64,000 nucleotides of DNA from Hymenobacter yonginensis (GTDB lineage Bacteria > Bacteroidota > Bacteroidia > Cytophagales > Hymenobacteraceae). This document shows positions 8,761 through 17,411 of the stretch, piece after piece. How positions within the stretch are numbered: the stretch's first letter is position 1; every line of letters begins with the position of its first letter. The notes under the pieces were generated by a model that made no database searches, was not told the DNA's origin, and saw only the letters and a program-made list of their open reading frames with translations. The stretch is taken from NCBI RefSeq assembly GCF_027625995.1, contig NZ_CP115396.1, forward strand, positions 1 to 64,000, read 5' to 3'. Both the position numbers and the translations under genes were made by a program.

Positions 8761-9858
8761 ATGACCGACTACGATTATCTGATATTGGGCCACGGCATTG
8801 CGGGCGCCACGCTGGCTTGGGAGCTGCGCCGCCGCGGCCGCCGCGTGCTGGTGCTCGATGCCCCCAACCCCAACTCGGCCTCCAACGTGGCCGCCGGCCT
8901 CATCAACCCGGTGGCCGGCAAGCGCTTTGCCCTGGCTTGGCGCGCCGACGAGATGATTACGGCCGCCGAGCAGCTCTACGGCGACATGGCTGCCCACTTT
9001 GGCGAGCAGTTTTTCGTGCAGCTGCCGGTCTGGAAGCTGTTTTCGTCGGTGGCGGAGCAGAACACCATGCTGGCCCGCAGCGCCGACCACCCGTGGCAGG
9101 ATTTTGTGGAAGATGCCGGCGCGCCGCTGCCGCCGGTACCGGGCGTCCGCGACGAATTTGGGGGCCTGCGCATCCGGCGCGGCGGCTATCTGCGGCTGCG
9201 CGAGCTGCTGGCCGCTCTCACCGCCGAAAGCCTCGCCAACGGAACCCTGCAGCACGAAACTTTTGACTGGCAGCAGCTCGTTACCGGCCCGGCGGGCGTA
9301 ACCTACGCCGGGCGGATACAGGCGCGGCATTTTATTTGCTGCGAAGGAGCCGCCGCGCTGCAGAATCCTTTTTTCAGCTGGCTGCCGCTCACGCCCAACC
9401 AGGGCGAGGTGCTGGATGTTGAGTGTCCGGGCCTCTCGGAGGCGCAGGTAATCAACAAAGGGGCCTACGTGGTGCCGCTCGGCGACGGGCAGTTCCGAGT
9501 GGGCGCCACCTACCGCTGGCCGCCCTTCGCCGAAGGCATCACGCCCGAGGCGACGCAGGAGCTCAGCCAGCGCCTGGCCGCCGCCGTCAGCCTGCCCTTT
9601 GGGGTGGTAGGGCAGCGGGCCGGCGTACGGCCGGCCGTGCGCGACCGGAAACCGCTGCTGGGGCGGCATCCGGAAACGCCGGAAGTGAGTATCTTCAATG
9701 GCTTCGGCTCGAAGGGCGTGCTGCTGGCTCCGCGGCTGGCCATCCTGCTGGCCGATTATCTGGAACACCCGGAGGCCGAGCTGTGGCCCGAGGTCAATAT
9801 CCGGCGCTATCAGGCGTTGTATACCGCGGCCCCGTCGGCTGCGGGTTTTTCTTCCTAA
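8761..9858 (+). CDS. FAD-dependent oxidoreductase, DAO family
   Basis: The 365-residue protein starts with a dinucleotide-binding motif (YLILGHGIAGATLAWEL) and a following acidic-end strand (VLVLDAP), typical of glycine/D-amino-acid oxidase folds. The C-terminal part has the family's second FAD-contact region (GFGSKGVLLAPRLA). It would oxidise a small amine or amino acid, but the substrate cannot be read from the sequence. I selected the ATG at 8761 rather than the TTG nine bases upstream, because that TTG is part of the promoter-like element. The next gene starts 63 nt downstream on the same strand. Confidence 0.85.
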   Translation: MTDYDYLILGHGIAGATLAWELRRRGRRVLVLDAPNPNSASNVAAGLINPVAGKRFALAWRADEMITAAEQLYGDMAAHFGEQFFVQLPVWKLFSSVAEQNTMLARSADHPWQDFVEDAGAPLPPVPGVRDEFGGLRIRRGGYLRLRELLAALTAESLANGTLQHETFDWQQLVTGPAGVTYAGRIQARHFICCEGAAALQNPFFSWLPLTPNQGEVLDVECPGLSEAQVINKGAYVVPLGDGQFRVGATYRWPPFAEGITPEATQELSQRLAAAVSLPFGVVGQRAGVRPAVRDRKPLLGRHPETPEVSIFNGFGSKGVLLAPRLAILLADYLEHPEAELWPEVNIRRYQALYTAAPSAAGFSS

Positions 9859-9921
9859 GAACCCTCAGAGTGGCTGGTGCCCGGAGCGCGCCGGTGGCTT
9901 ACTTACCGAATCGACTACTAT

Positions 9922-12900
9922 ATGAAGCACGTATCCTTTTTTCGGTGGCTGAAGTCGGCCCGACAGCTGGCGGTGGTAAGTGGGGCGTTGGTGCTGGCCG
10001 CCGCCGGCGCCACCCAGGCCCAGACCTCGCAGGAGGCGTTTGGGCGGGTGCGGATTCAGTATAAGGATTTCGACTGGCAGCTGCTGAGCACCCAGAACTT
10101 CAACATCTACTACTATGGTGGCGGCGACGTGAGTGCGCGCCGCGCCGCCGAGTACGCCGAGCAGGAACTGCAGCGTATCACTGGGCTGGTGGGGTACTAT
10201 CCGTACTCGAAAACCACCGTGATGCTCTACAACTCGGTGAGTGACCTGCGCCAGAGCAACATCGGCCTCGACCAGGACAAGTACCAGACCGGCGGCGAAA
10301 CCGACCTCACGCGCATGAGCAAGGTGCAGCTGGCCTTCCAGGGCCAGCAAACCCAGTTCAAGCGCGACCTGAGCTACCAGGTGACCCGCGTGCTGCTCAA
10401 CGACATGATGTACGGTGGCTCGCTGAAGGAAGTCATCCAGAGCACCTACCTGCTGCAACTGCCCGACTGGTTTGTGGGCGGCGCCTCGGCCTACGCCTCC
10501 GAGGGCTGGAGCGTGGAAATGGACGACTACATGCGCGACATGACCCGCCAGTACGAGGGCAACCGCACGGCGCCGTTCTTTCTGCGCAACCCCCAGCTGG
10601 CCGGCCAGAGCGTCTGGAACTACATTGCCGAGCGCTACGGCTACGCCAGCATCCAGAACATTCTCAACCTCACGCGCATCACCCGCGACGTGGAAGTGGG
10701 CATCAGCTCCTCGCTGAATGTGCCATACAAGCTGTTTCTGAAAGACTGGCTGGCCTACTACCGCCAGCTCAACGCCCAGCCCCAAACGGCCTTCGTGGAT
10801 CTGGACGAGGCCCGTGCCCTCACCGGCAGCAACCGCAAAAACATTCAGTATTCGGAGCCGGTGCTGAGCCCCAACGGGCAGCAGCTGGCCTACGTGAGCA
10901 ACGACCGGGGCCGCTACCAAGTGCTGGTGGCCAACCGCGACGGCTCGGGCCGGCACACCGTGCACCGCGGCGGCTACAAAACCCCCGGCCAGCAGGTGGA
11001 AACCCGCCTGCCGGTGCTGGCTTGGCGCGGAAACGGCCAGGTGGCCGTGGCCGAAGTGCAGAAGGGCCTGATGAGCTTGCGCCTGCGTCCGGCCGACGGC
11101 GGGGCCTCTGGGCTGGTGGCCCGCTTCAAGGAAGCGTTGCCCTTTGTCGGCGACAAGGGCTCGTCTATTTTCGAGCCTTTTCAGCAGGTGCTGGGCTTGA
11201 GCTACTCGCCTGATGGCAAGTCGCTGGTGTTTACGGGCGTTTCGAACGGGCAGGGTGACCTGTACGTGCTGCGCGCCGGTAGCCGCCGCCCCGAGAAGCT
11301 CACCAACGACGTGTTCGATGACGTGGAACCGGTATTTCTGCCCGGCGGCAGCGCAATTGCCTTCAGCTCCAACCGCTGGCTGGACTCGGCCGGCACGGCG
11401 CGGGGCAGCTTCGGCGGCGTTGTTAATAACTACGACCTGTTTCTGTATCACCTCGATGGCCGCGCCCAGCCCGTGGAGCTGCTGGTGAGCACCATTTCCA
11501 ATGAGCGCCTGCCCCGGGCCGTTTCCGACGACGAAATCCTATATCTGGGCGAGGAAAGTGGTATCCGCAGCGTGTATCGGTATTCGCTGCGCACCCGGCA
11601 GCGCACGCCGGTCAGCACGTTCCGTACCAACCTCAAGGGCTTCGACTACAACCCCGCTACCACTACGCTGGGCTTCGTGACCTCCGACCGGGCCCGCGAC
11701 TTCGTGTATCTGTACCCGAGCTACCCGCTGCCCGACAACGTGGTGCTCTACAAAACGGCCCGGCAGGAAACGCTGGAAGACCGCTCGAAGCCCGCCCCGG
11801 TGAAAGCCGCGCCGGCTCCGGTTCCGGCGCCAACTCCGGCTTCTTCTGAAACGCCGGTAGAGCAGGCCGCCAGCCCGACGCGCAACACCAACACGCCCAT
11901 CAACACCAGCGACTATCAGTTTGATGAGGACCTGCCCGCCAGCCGCACCGGCACCGCCACCCGGCGGACGCGCACGGCCCCAACCGTAGCCGCGCCAGTG
12001 GCCCAGGCCCCGCTGGCCGCTGCCCCCCAGGCCGCCAGCGGCCCGTTCCGTTACGATACGCGCTTCAACATCGACAACGTGGTGTCGTCGCTGTACTCTG
12101 ATCCGCTGCTGGGGTTGGGTCTGATTGGGCAGGTGAACATGTCGGACCTGTTTGAAAACCACCGCATCCGGGCCGGCATCTTTGCCCTCACCGACCTGCG
12201 CACCAGCAACATCTTCGCCGAGTACACCAACCTCAAGCACCGCTACGACTGGAGCATCCGCTACGACAAGCAGGCCTACTTCTTCGACATTCAGGCCTTG
12301 GGTCGGGTGCGCTTCGGACGCCACGAAATTGCGCCCACCATTGCCTACCCGCTCACCCACAACCTGAGCGTACGCGGCGGCCCGCGCTTCGTGAATATCT
12401 CCAGCAGCCGTTTCGACGAGCTGTCGGGGGCCAATGACATCAACCGCAACTACCTGGGCGTGAACGGCGAGCTGGTGTTCGATAACGCCGTTTCGACGGG
12501 CGTGAATATGCTGGAAGGCACCCGCATGAAAATCGGGGTGCTGAAGCTCAACAGCTTCGACGGCAACAACCAGGACTTCGGCAAAATCTACGTGGACCTG
12601 CGCCACTACCAGAAAATCCACCGCCAGATCATCTGGGCCAACCGGGCCAGCTACGGGCAGTTTTTCGGGCAGAACAAGCAGCAGTTCCGCCTCGGCGGCA
12701 TGGACAACTGGCTGAACTACGACTACCAGGACCAGCAACTGCTCACCAACACTTATGCCACGGCCGAGCCGTCGGATATCTTCTACCAGCAGTTCGTGAC
12801 CAACCTGCGGGGCTTCAACTACAGTAAGCGGGTGGGCCCGCGCTACGTACTGTTCAACTCCGAGTTACGGGTGCCCATCGTGCAGTATCTGTCCAATAAG

Positions 12901-13203
12901 CCCATCTACTCCGGCTTCTTCCGCAACCTGCAGCTCACGGCCTTCGGCGACGCCGGCACGGCCTACTCCGGCAACAACCCCTTCAACGAAAACAACTCGT
13001 TTAACACGCAGGTGGTGGGCGGTAGCGGCAATGCCTTCACGGCCACGGTTATCAACTTCCGTAACCCTATGCTGATTGGCTACGGGTTCGGGATGCGGAC
13101 CACGCTGCTGGGCTTCTACGGCAAGGCTGACCTCGCCTGGGGCCAGGAAGACTACGTGCAGAAGGGCCCCAAACTCTACCTCACCCTCGGCTACGACTTC
13201 TAG
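9922..13203 (+). CDS. Secreted TolB-like propeller protein with degenerate peptidase-MA region and C-terminal outer-membrane barrel
   Basis: The 1093-residue protein has a signal peptide (ending at ATQAQ). Residues ~35-270 resemble the peptidase MA gluzincin fold, but the expected HExxH is SYQVT at 151-155, and the usual third-ligand segment WF-x-EG is WFVGG from residue 183. Residues ~285-600 contain PD40/TolB-like propeller blades (EPVLSPNGQQLAYVSNDRG, LSYSPDGKSLVFTG, FLPGGSAIAFSSNR). A Pro/Ala/Thr-rich linker spans roughly 620-705. The last ~380 residues are a strand-rich outer-membrane barrel resembling Omp85 surface antigens, ending in aromatic GYDF. Function is unknown; the architecture suggests a periplasmic or surface scaffold anchored in the outer membrane. 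The ATG at 9922 was chosen because it leads directly into the signal peptide. Confidence 0.75.
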   Translation: MKHVSFFRWLKSARQLAVVSGALVLAAAGATQAQTSQEAFGRVRIQYKDFDWQLLSTQNFNIYYYGGGDVSARRAAEYAEQELQRITGLVGYYPYSKTTVMLYNSVSDLRQSNIGLDQDKYQTGGETDLTRMSKVQLAFQGQQTQFKRDLSYQVTRVLLNDMMYGGSLKEVIQSTYLLQLPDWFVGGASAYASEGWSVEMDDYMRDMTRQYEGNRTAPFFLRNPQLAGQSVWNYIAERYGYASIQNILNLTRITRDVEVGISSSLNVPYKLFLKDWLAYYRQLNAQPQTAFVDLDEARALTGSNRKNIQYSEPVLSPNGQQLAYVSNDRGRYQVLVANRDGSGRHTVHRGGYKTPGQQVETRLPVLAWRGNGQVAVAEVQKGLMSLRLRPADGGASGLVARFKEALPFVGDKGSSIFEPFQQVLGLSYSPDGKSLVFTGVSNGQGDLYVLRAGSRRPEKLTNDVFDDVEPVFLPGGSAIAFSSNRWLDSAGTARGSFGGVVNNYDLFLYHLDGRAQPVELLVSTISNERLPRAVSDDEILYLGEESGIRSVYRYSLRTRQRTPVSTFRTNLKGFDYNPATTTLGFVTSDRARDFVYLYPSYPLPDNVVLYKTARQETLEDRSKPAPVKAAPAPVPAPTPASSETPVEQAASPTRNTNTPINTSDYQFDEDLPASRTGTATRRTRTAPTVAAPVAQAPLAAAPQAASGPFRYDTRFNIDNVVSSLYSDPLLGLGLIGQVNMSDLFENHRIRAGIFALTDLRTSNIFAEYTNLKHRYDWSIRYDKQAYFFDIQALGRVRFGRHEIAPTIAYPLTHNLSVRGGPRFVNISSSRFDELSGANDINRNYLGVNGELVFDNAVSTGVNMLEGTRMKIGVLKLNSFDGNNQDFGKIYVDLRHYQKIHRQIIWANRASYGQFFGQNKQQFRLGGMDNWLNYDYQDQQLLTNTYATAEPSDIFYQQFVTNLRGFNYSKRVGPRYVLFNSELRVPIVQYLSNKPIYSGFFRNLQLTAFGDAGTAYSGNNPFNENNSFNTQVVGGSGNAFTATVINFRNPMLIGYGFGMRTTLLGFYGKADLAWGQEDYVQKGPKLYLTLGYDF

Positions 13204-13302
13204 CAGAGAGTATAAAGCAGATAGTAGGTGGCGTAGATGCCTCGCCAATGGAACATTCCTGACGGATACTCACGGTATAAACATCCTACATCGAACACTG
13301 AG

Positions 13303-13333
13303 AAGCCACCCGGACAACCCGGGTGGCTTTTTT
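13303..13333 (+). terminator. Rho-independent terminator
   Basis: A GC-rich 10-bp stem (13303-13312 with 13320-13329) is followed by T6. It ends the transcript of the preceding barrel protein, 100 nt after its stop. Confidence 0.88.
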
Positions 13334-13379
13334 GCGTCGTTTAGATCTGGTTTTCTTTTTCAACTATCTGATCAGTAAG

Positions 13380-14891
13380 ATGAAAAAACTCTACTTCCTG
13401 TTGGTGCTGGCTGGCTTGGCGGCGCCGGCACGTGCCCAATACAGCACGCCCGGCACTGGCCGGCGCTACACGCTCACGCAGTTGGCCGCGGCTTCTGGCA
13501 GCTACGTAACGCAGACGGCCGGCACCTGGACTATTACTGATACCATCCGGCTGGCTCCGCGTGATACGCTCAGCATCACCACCAACGAAACCATTAGGGT
13601 GGCCGACCGGGCGCTGGTGAGCGTGGACGGCGTGCTGAATATTGCGCCGCCCGATTCGGTAGTTTTCACGGCCCAGAACGCCACTGCGCCCTGGCTGGGC
13701 ATGCAGCTGAGCGCTACTAGTGCCGGCTCGGTGCTGCGCCGCACTACCATAGAGCGCAGCGGCGGCGTGCGGGTGGTGGATGCATCCATTGAGGTGTCGG
13801 ACTGCGTGTTTCGGCTGAACGTGTCGACGGTGGGTGGGCGCCTGACCAACAGTAGCGCGCTGGCGCTGTCCGGCAACCGGGCCTTGGTGCAGCGCAGCCG
13901 CTTTGTACGCAACGCCCGCGCCGGCATCAACTCGCCTTCCAACCGCCCAACTTCGCCTACCATCCAGAGCTGCATCTTCTGGCACAACGACACCGAAAAC
14001 GGCAACTATCCGCAAATTAACCTCGGCACCGGCGACCCCGCCCAGCCGATTCTGATTGAGCGGTGCGTGGTGATTGGCAACCCCGCCACCAACATGGCCG
14101 GCGGTATTGGCGTGTCGAATTTGTTGGGCGGCGGCGGCATCACGCGGGCCATCATCCGGCGCAACGTGGTGCGCAACAACCGCTACGGCATTGCCGTCAT
14201 CGGGTCGAGCATTGCCAGCTACGTGACGGGCAACTTGGTGGAAAACAACAACACCAACCCCAACGCCCAGACCGGCGGCAGCGGCCTCAACTTCCAGGGC
14301 AACCAAACCCAGACCGGCGTGGTGAGCCGCAACGTGCTAACCGGCAACCTCTGGGGCGTGACGCTGGTGCGCTCGGGCACGGCGGGCGGCCCGGCCATCA
14401 GCTTCGGCAACCCCACCGGCACCGACAGTACCGACGTCGGGCAGAACCGCCTAGTGGGCAACGGCAACGGCGGCCAGGTGTACGACTTCTACAACAACGG
14501 CCCCGACCCCGTCAACGCCAAAAACAACGACTGGGGCTCGGCCTCGGCCACGGTTATTGAAACTCACATCTTTCACCAGCCCGACCAGGCCACGCTGGGT
14601 GTCGTCACGTTCCAGCCGTTTCGGCAGCCGCTGGCTACCAGGGCCGCCACGCTGGCCGGCGTGCAGGTTTTCCCGAATCCGGCGCAGTCGGGGGCGGCTT
14701 TCCGCGTGCCCGGCCTTGAGCTGGTGCAGTTGGAGTTGCTCGATGCCCTGGGCCGTATGGTAGCCCAACTAGCCCAGCGCCCAACCAACGGCCAGGTAGT
14801 GCTGGACGTGCGTGCCATAGCGCCGGGGCTGTACGCGTACCGGCTGCGGCAGGGTGGGGGCGTGGCTACCGGCAAGCTGCTGGTAGACTAA
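13380..14891 (+). CDS. Secreted right-handed beta-helix protein with T9SS type A sorting domain
   Basis: The 503-residue protein has a signal peptide (MKKLYFLLVLAGLAAPARAQ). A central region of about 350 residues has repeated short strands and NxxxNN turns typical of parallel beta-helix (pectate-lyase-like, PbH1) folds, such as RAIIRRNVVRNNRYGIAVIG. The last ~80 residues form a T9SS C-terminal domain starting at VQVFPNPAQSG and ending in LYAYRLRQGGGVATGKLLVD. It should be exported by the PorU/PorV system and stay on the surface or be released. No catalytic residues were identified, so a polysaccharide-binding or polysaccharide-degrading role is only a family-level guess. Confidence 0.85.
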   Translation: MKKLYFLLVLAGLAAPARAQYSTPGTGRRYTLTQLAAASGSYVTQTAGTWTITDTIRLAPRDTLSITTNETIRVADRALVSVDGVLNIAPPDSVVFTAQNATAPWLGMQLSATSAGSVLRRTTIERSGGVRVVDASIEVSDCVFRLNVSTVGGRLTNSSALALSGNRALVQRSRFVRNARAGINSPSNRPTSPTIQSCIFWHNDTENGNYPQINLGTGDPAQPILIERCVVIGNPATNMAGGIGVSNLLGGGGITRAIIRRNVVRNNRYGIAVIGSSIASYVTGNLVENNNTNPNAQTGGSGLNFQGNQTQTGVVSRNVLTGNLWGVTLVRSGTAGGPAISFGNPTGTDSTDVGQNRLVGNGNGGQVYDFYNNGPDPVNAKNNDWGSASATVIETHIFHQPDQATLGVVTFQPFRQPLATRAATLAGVQVFPNPAQSGAAFRVPGLELVQLELLDALGRMVAQLAQRPTNGQVVLDVRAIAPGLYAYRLRQGGGVATGKLLVD

Positions 14892-14986
14892 CCAAGCCCG
14901 CCTATTGAAAGCCCTGCGTGCCCCGCCTCCCTGAGTTGGGGCGCGCTTGTGTCAGGATGGGGCCTGCTAATCCGGGAGTTGGGTTG

Positions 14987-14994
14987 TATCTTTG
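14987..14994 (+). promoter_or_regulatory. Bacteroidota -7 element of the ccm cluster
   Basis: TATCTTTG matches TAnnTTTG exactly. It lies 26 nt before the GTG proposed for ccmB and rules out starts further upstream in that frame. Confidence 0.75.
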
Positions 14995-15020
14995 CGGTCC
15001 TGTTCACCAGACCCGTTGCC

Positions 15021-15692
15021 GTGTTGCTCCTGCGTGAGATTTCAACGTTGATGATCAAAGACTTCCGCTTGGAGTGGCGGCAGCGCGCGGCCCTCAACGG
15101 CATGCTGCTCTACGTGGGCAGCACCGTCTTCGTCTGTTACCTGAGCTTTTCGGTACGGGGCGGCATTCCGCCCGCGCCGGCCTGGAATGCCCTGTTCTGG
15201 ATCATCCTGCTGTTTTCGGCCGTGAATGCCGTGGCGAAGGGCTTCCTGCAGGAAAGCCGGGGCCGCATGCTCTACTATTACACCCTGGTACGCCCGCAGG
15301 CCGTGATTCTGGCCAAAATAGCCTACAACGCCCTGCTGCTGCTGGGTTTGGCGCTGGCCGGCCTCGGCCTCTACCTGCTGATTCTGGGCAACCCTGTGCA
15401 GAACGTGCCGCTGTTTGTGGCCAATGTGGCGCTGGGCGCGCTGGGCTTTGCCTCCACGCTCACGCTGGTGTCGGGCATTGCGGCCAAGGCCTCCAACAGC
15501 AACACGCTGATGGCCGTGCTGGGCTTCCCGCTCATGATTCCGATGCTGCTGCTGCTGATTAAGGTGTCCAAGAACGCGCTGGATGGTTTGGAGTTCGAGG
15601 CCAGCCAAAGCTCCCTGCTTACACTGCTGGCCCTGAACATGATAGTGGTGGCCGTGTCGTACGTGCTGTTTCCGTTTCTGTGGCGCTCCTGA
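15021..15692 (+). CDS. ccmB: Heme exporter membrane subunit CcmB
   Basis: The 223-residue protein has about six membrane segments and the N-terminal family pattern KDFRLEWRQRAALNG followed by YVGSTVFVCYLSF. CcmB is the membrane half of the CcmAB ABC unit that releases holo-CcmE during cytochrome c maturation. I propose the GTG at 15021, because the resulting length and the LLLREISTLMIKD beginning match the family and it lies downstream of the promoter at 14987; the ATG at 15051 is the alternative. No ccmA gene is next to it, so the ATPase must be encoded elsewhere. The next gene, ccmC, follows after a 155-nt gap filled by an inverted repeat. Confidence 0.85.
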   Translation: MLLLREISTLMIKDFRLEWRQRAALNGMLLYVGSTVFVCYLSFSVRGGIPPAPAWNALFWIILLFSAVNAVAKGFLQESRGRMLYYYTLVRPQAVILAKIAYNALLLLGLALAGLGLYLLILGNPVQNVPLFVANVALGALGFASTLTLVSGIAAKASNSNTLMAVLGFPLMIPMLLLLIKVSKNALDGLEFEASQSSLLTLLALNMIVVAVSYVLFPFLWRS

Positions 15693-15693
15693 T

Positions 15694-15842
15694 GTAGTGC
15701 CTGGTGCTTAGGGCCTAGTGCTTAGGCCGTGAGCACCAAGTTGAAAAACCATTGTTTGCCCCAACTGACTGCTCATTTACCTGTTTACCTAGTGCTGCTC
15801 TTTCAAATTCTAGGCACTAAGCCCCAAGCCCTAAGCCCTAAA
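15694..15842. repeat. Inverted repeat built from TAGTGCTTAGG-like words (family F)
   Basis: The left arm (15694-15726) contains two tandem copies of a TGC-CT-GGTGCTTAGG-like unit. The right arm (15811-15841) carries the complementary words, such as CTAGGCACTAAGCC and AAGCCCTAAGCCCTAA. The arms are imperfect and the loop is about 84 nt. The element fills the ccmB-ccmC gap and ends 6 nt before the ccmC ATG. Confidence 0.7.
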
Positions 15843-15847
15843 CAAGC

Positions 15848-16519
15848 ATGAAAAACAACTGGTGGAAAGGTCTGACGGTGCTGCTGCTGCTCTACACGGC
15901 GGTGGCGGGGCTGTTGGTGCCGGTGCCGCGGCTGGCCATTCTCAACGAAACCATCCGCAACCTCTACTTCCATGTGCCCATGTGGTTCGGGATGACATTC
16001 ATCCTGATAGCCTCTGTGTACTACTCTATCCGCTACCTGCGCACGCCCACGCCGGAGCTGGATATTCGCTCGCACGAGTCGGCCCGCATCGGGATTCTGA
16101 TGGGGATTGTGGGGCTGGCCACGGGAAGCATCTGGGCGCGCTACACCTGGGGCACCTGGTGGACCAACGACCCCAAGCTGAATGGCGCCGCCATTGCCAT
16201 GCTCATCTACGGCGCTTATCTGGTGTTGCGCTCCTCGTTTACGGACGAGCAGCAGCGGGCCCGCATTTCGGCCATCTACAACATCTTCGCCTTTGCCACG
16301 GCCATGCCGCTGTTCTACATTCTGCCGCGCCTCACCGATTCTTTGCACCCCGGCGCGGGCGGCAACCCGGCCTTCGCCAAATACGACCTCGACAACGCCA
16401 TGCGCGCCGTGTTCTACCCGGCCGTCATTGGCTGGACGCTGCTGGCCTTCTGGTTGGCGCAAGTGGCCAGCCGCATTTCCCTGCTTAAACTCAAGGTATA
16501 TGAAAAACAGCTTGCGTAG
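15848..16519 (+). CDS. ccmC: Cytochrome c maturation protein CcmC (heme-handling WWD protein)
   Basis: The 223-residue inner-membrane protein has six hydrophobic segments and a WWD-type periplasmic heme-binding loop (WGTWWTNDPKLNG). Flanking conserved His residues are present (FHVPMWF before the loop; one in the later SLHPGAGGN loop). CcmC loads heme onto CcmE. Length matches the family. The ccmD start lies within its last 20 bases, which indicates translational coupling. Confidence 0.93.
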   Translation: MKNNWWKGLTVLLLLYTAVAGLLVPVPRLAILNETIRNLYFHVPMWFGMTFILIASVYYSIRYLRTPTPELDIRSHESARIGILMGIVGLATGSIWARYTWGTWWTNDPKLNGAAIAMLIYGAYLVLRSSFTDEQQRARISAIYNIFAFATAMPLFYILPRLTDSLHPGAGGNPAFAKYDLDNAMRAVFYPAVIGWTLLAFWLAQVASRISLLKLKVYEKQLA

Positions 16520-16739
16520 CCTCCGTACGGGCTTTCTGCTGCTCCTGGCGCTGCTGCTGCCGGTGCTGCACGCCGCCGCCCAAACCGCCGACTCGCCCGA
16601 AATGGCCGATGCATTCCGCGCCGACGGTAAAATCTACGTGGTGGTAGCCGTCATAACGGTGGTGCTGGCGGGGCTGCTAGCCCTGCTGGTGTCCCTGGAC
16701 CGCAAGGTGAGCCGCCTGGAGCGCGAGCTGAAAGACTAG
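16500..16739 (+). CDS. ccmD: CcmD-like small membrane protein
   Basis: The 79-residue protein starts inside the end of ccmC (20-nt overlap). It has a hydrophobic N-terminus ending AAAQ, the segment EMADAFRADGKIYVVVAVIT, a single transmembrane helix and a basic, charged coiled tail (SLDRKVSRLERELKD). This pattern is the Bacteroidota CcmD family, which stabilises the CcmC/CcmE heme complex. The apparent signal peptide is longer than in proteobacterial CcmD. Identification relies on topology, motif and position. Confidence 0.82.
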   Translation: MKNSLRSLRTGFLLLLALLLPVLHAAAQTADSPEMADAFRADGKIYVVVAVITVVLAGLLALLVSLDRKVSRLERELKD

Positions 16740-16855
16740 CGGCCTGCAGGATTTCGCTGACATAAATCATTGCCGGCCGCGGGCATGCTGCGGACTTTTC
16801 CGGCTCCTTTTGTTGTTCTGACTGCCCCGGCCCCTATGGCCATCTGTTGCAACCC

Positions 16856-17284
16856 ATGAAAAAAGCACACATCCTTGTCATTGCCGTCATTGCCGTGGCT
16901 ATTGGCATCATCATGAGCGCCGCCGGCGACGCCAGCGTGTACGTTTCCTTCAAGGAAGCCCGCGAGCGGGCCTCGGAAGGCAACCTGACCAAAGTTCACG
17001 TGGTGGGCCGCCTCCCGCGCGACGGCCAGAAAAACATCCTGGGCCTGGAGTACAACCCCGTCCTCGACCCCAACTATTTCGCCTTCACGCTGGTTGATAC
17101 CAACCGGATTGCCCAGCGCGTCATCTACTTCAACCCTAAGCCTCAGGACTTCGACAAGTCGGAGCAGGTGGTGATTACGGGCGCCATGCGCAAGGACATC
17201 TTCGTGGCCGACAAGATTCTGCTGAAGTGCCCTTCCAAGTACGTGGAGAAGGACATCAAGGGCGCCACGGCGGCCGTGAACTAG
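16856..17284 (+). CDS. ccmE: Heme chaperone CcmE, CxxxY type
   Basis: The 142-residue protein has one N-terminal membrane anchor and a periplasmic OB-fold beta domain with the conserved stretches VHVVGRL and VVITGAM. The heme-attachment region reads LLKCPSKYVEKD: Cys125 and Tyr129 form CxxxY in place of the HxxxY of E. coli CcmE. CxxxY-type CcmE proteins are known from archaea, Desulfovibrio and some others, where heme attachment depends on the cysteine. The ATG at 16856 leads directly into the membrane anchor. The 116-nt gap after ccmD holds nothing obvious. Confidence 0.9.
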   Translation: MKKAHILVIAVIAVAIGIIMSAAGDASVYVSFKEARERASEGNLTKVHVVGRLPRDGQKNILGLEYNPVLDPNYFAFTLVDTNRIAQRVIYFNPKPQDFDKSEQVVITGAMRKDIFVADKILLKCPSKYVEKDIKGATAAVN

Positions 17285-17297
17285 AAGGGAACAGCGC

Positions 17298-17392
17298 GTC
17301 ATGCTGAGCTTGCTGAAGCATCTCTCCCGCTGACGTTGCCAGAGTAATTGATTACCACTGCAGGCGAGATGCTTCGGCAAGCTCAGCATGAC
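17298..17392. repeat. GTCAT...ATGAC inverted repeat (family A)
   Basis: Arms 17298-17324 and 17366-17392 (27 nt each) pair with one mismatch; the core word is GTCATGCTGAGCTTGCTGAA. The element lies between ccmE and ccmF, ending 19 nt before the ccmF ATG. Confidence 0.9.
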
Positions 17393-17411
17393 AGTTAGCA
17401 CCTAGAAGCAA

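Noticed and set aside
9865-12738. Long open frames antisense to the propeller/barrel gene (528 and 399 codons)
   Set aside because: These are a by-product of GC-rich codon structure; they contain no recognisable domains, and the sense strand has clear ones.
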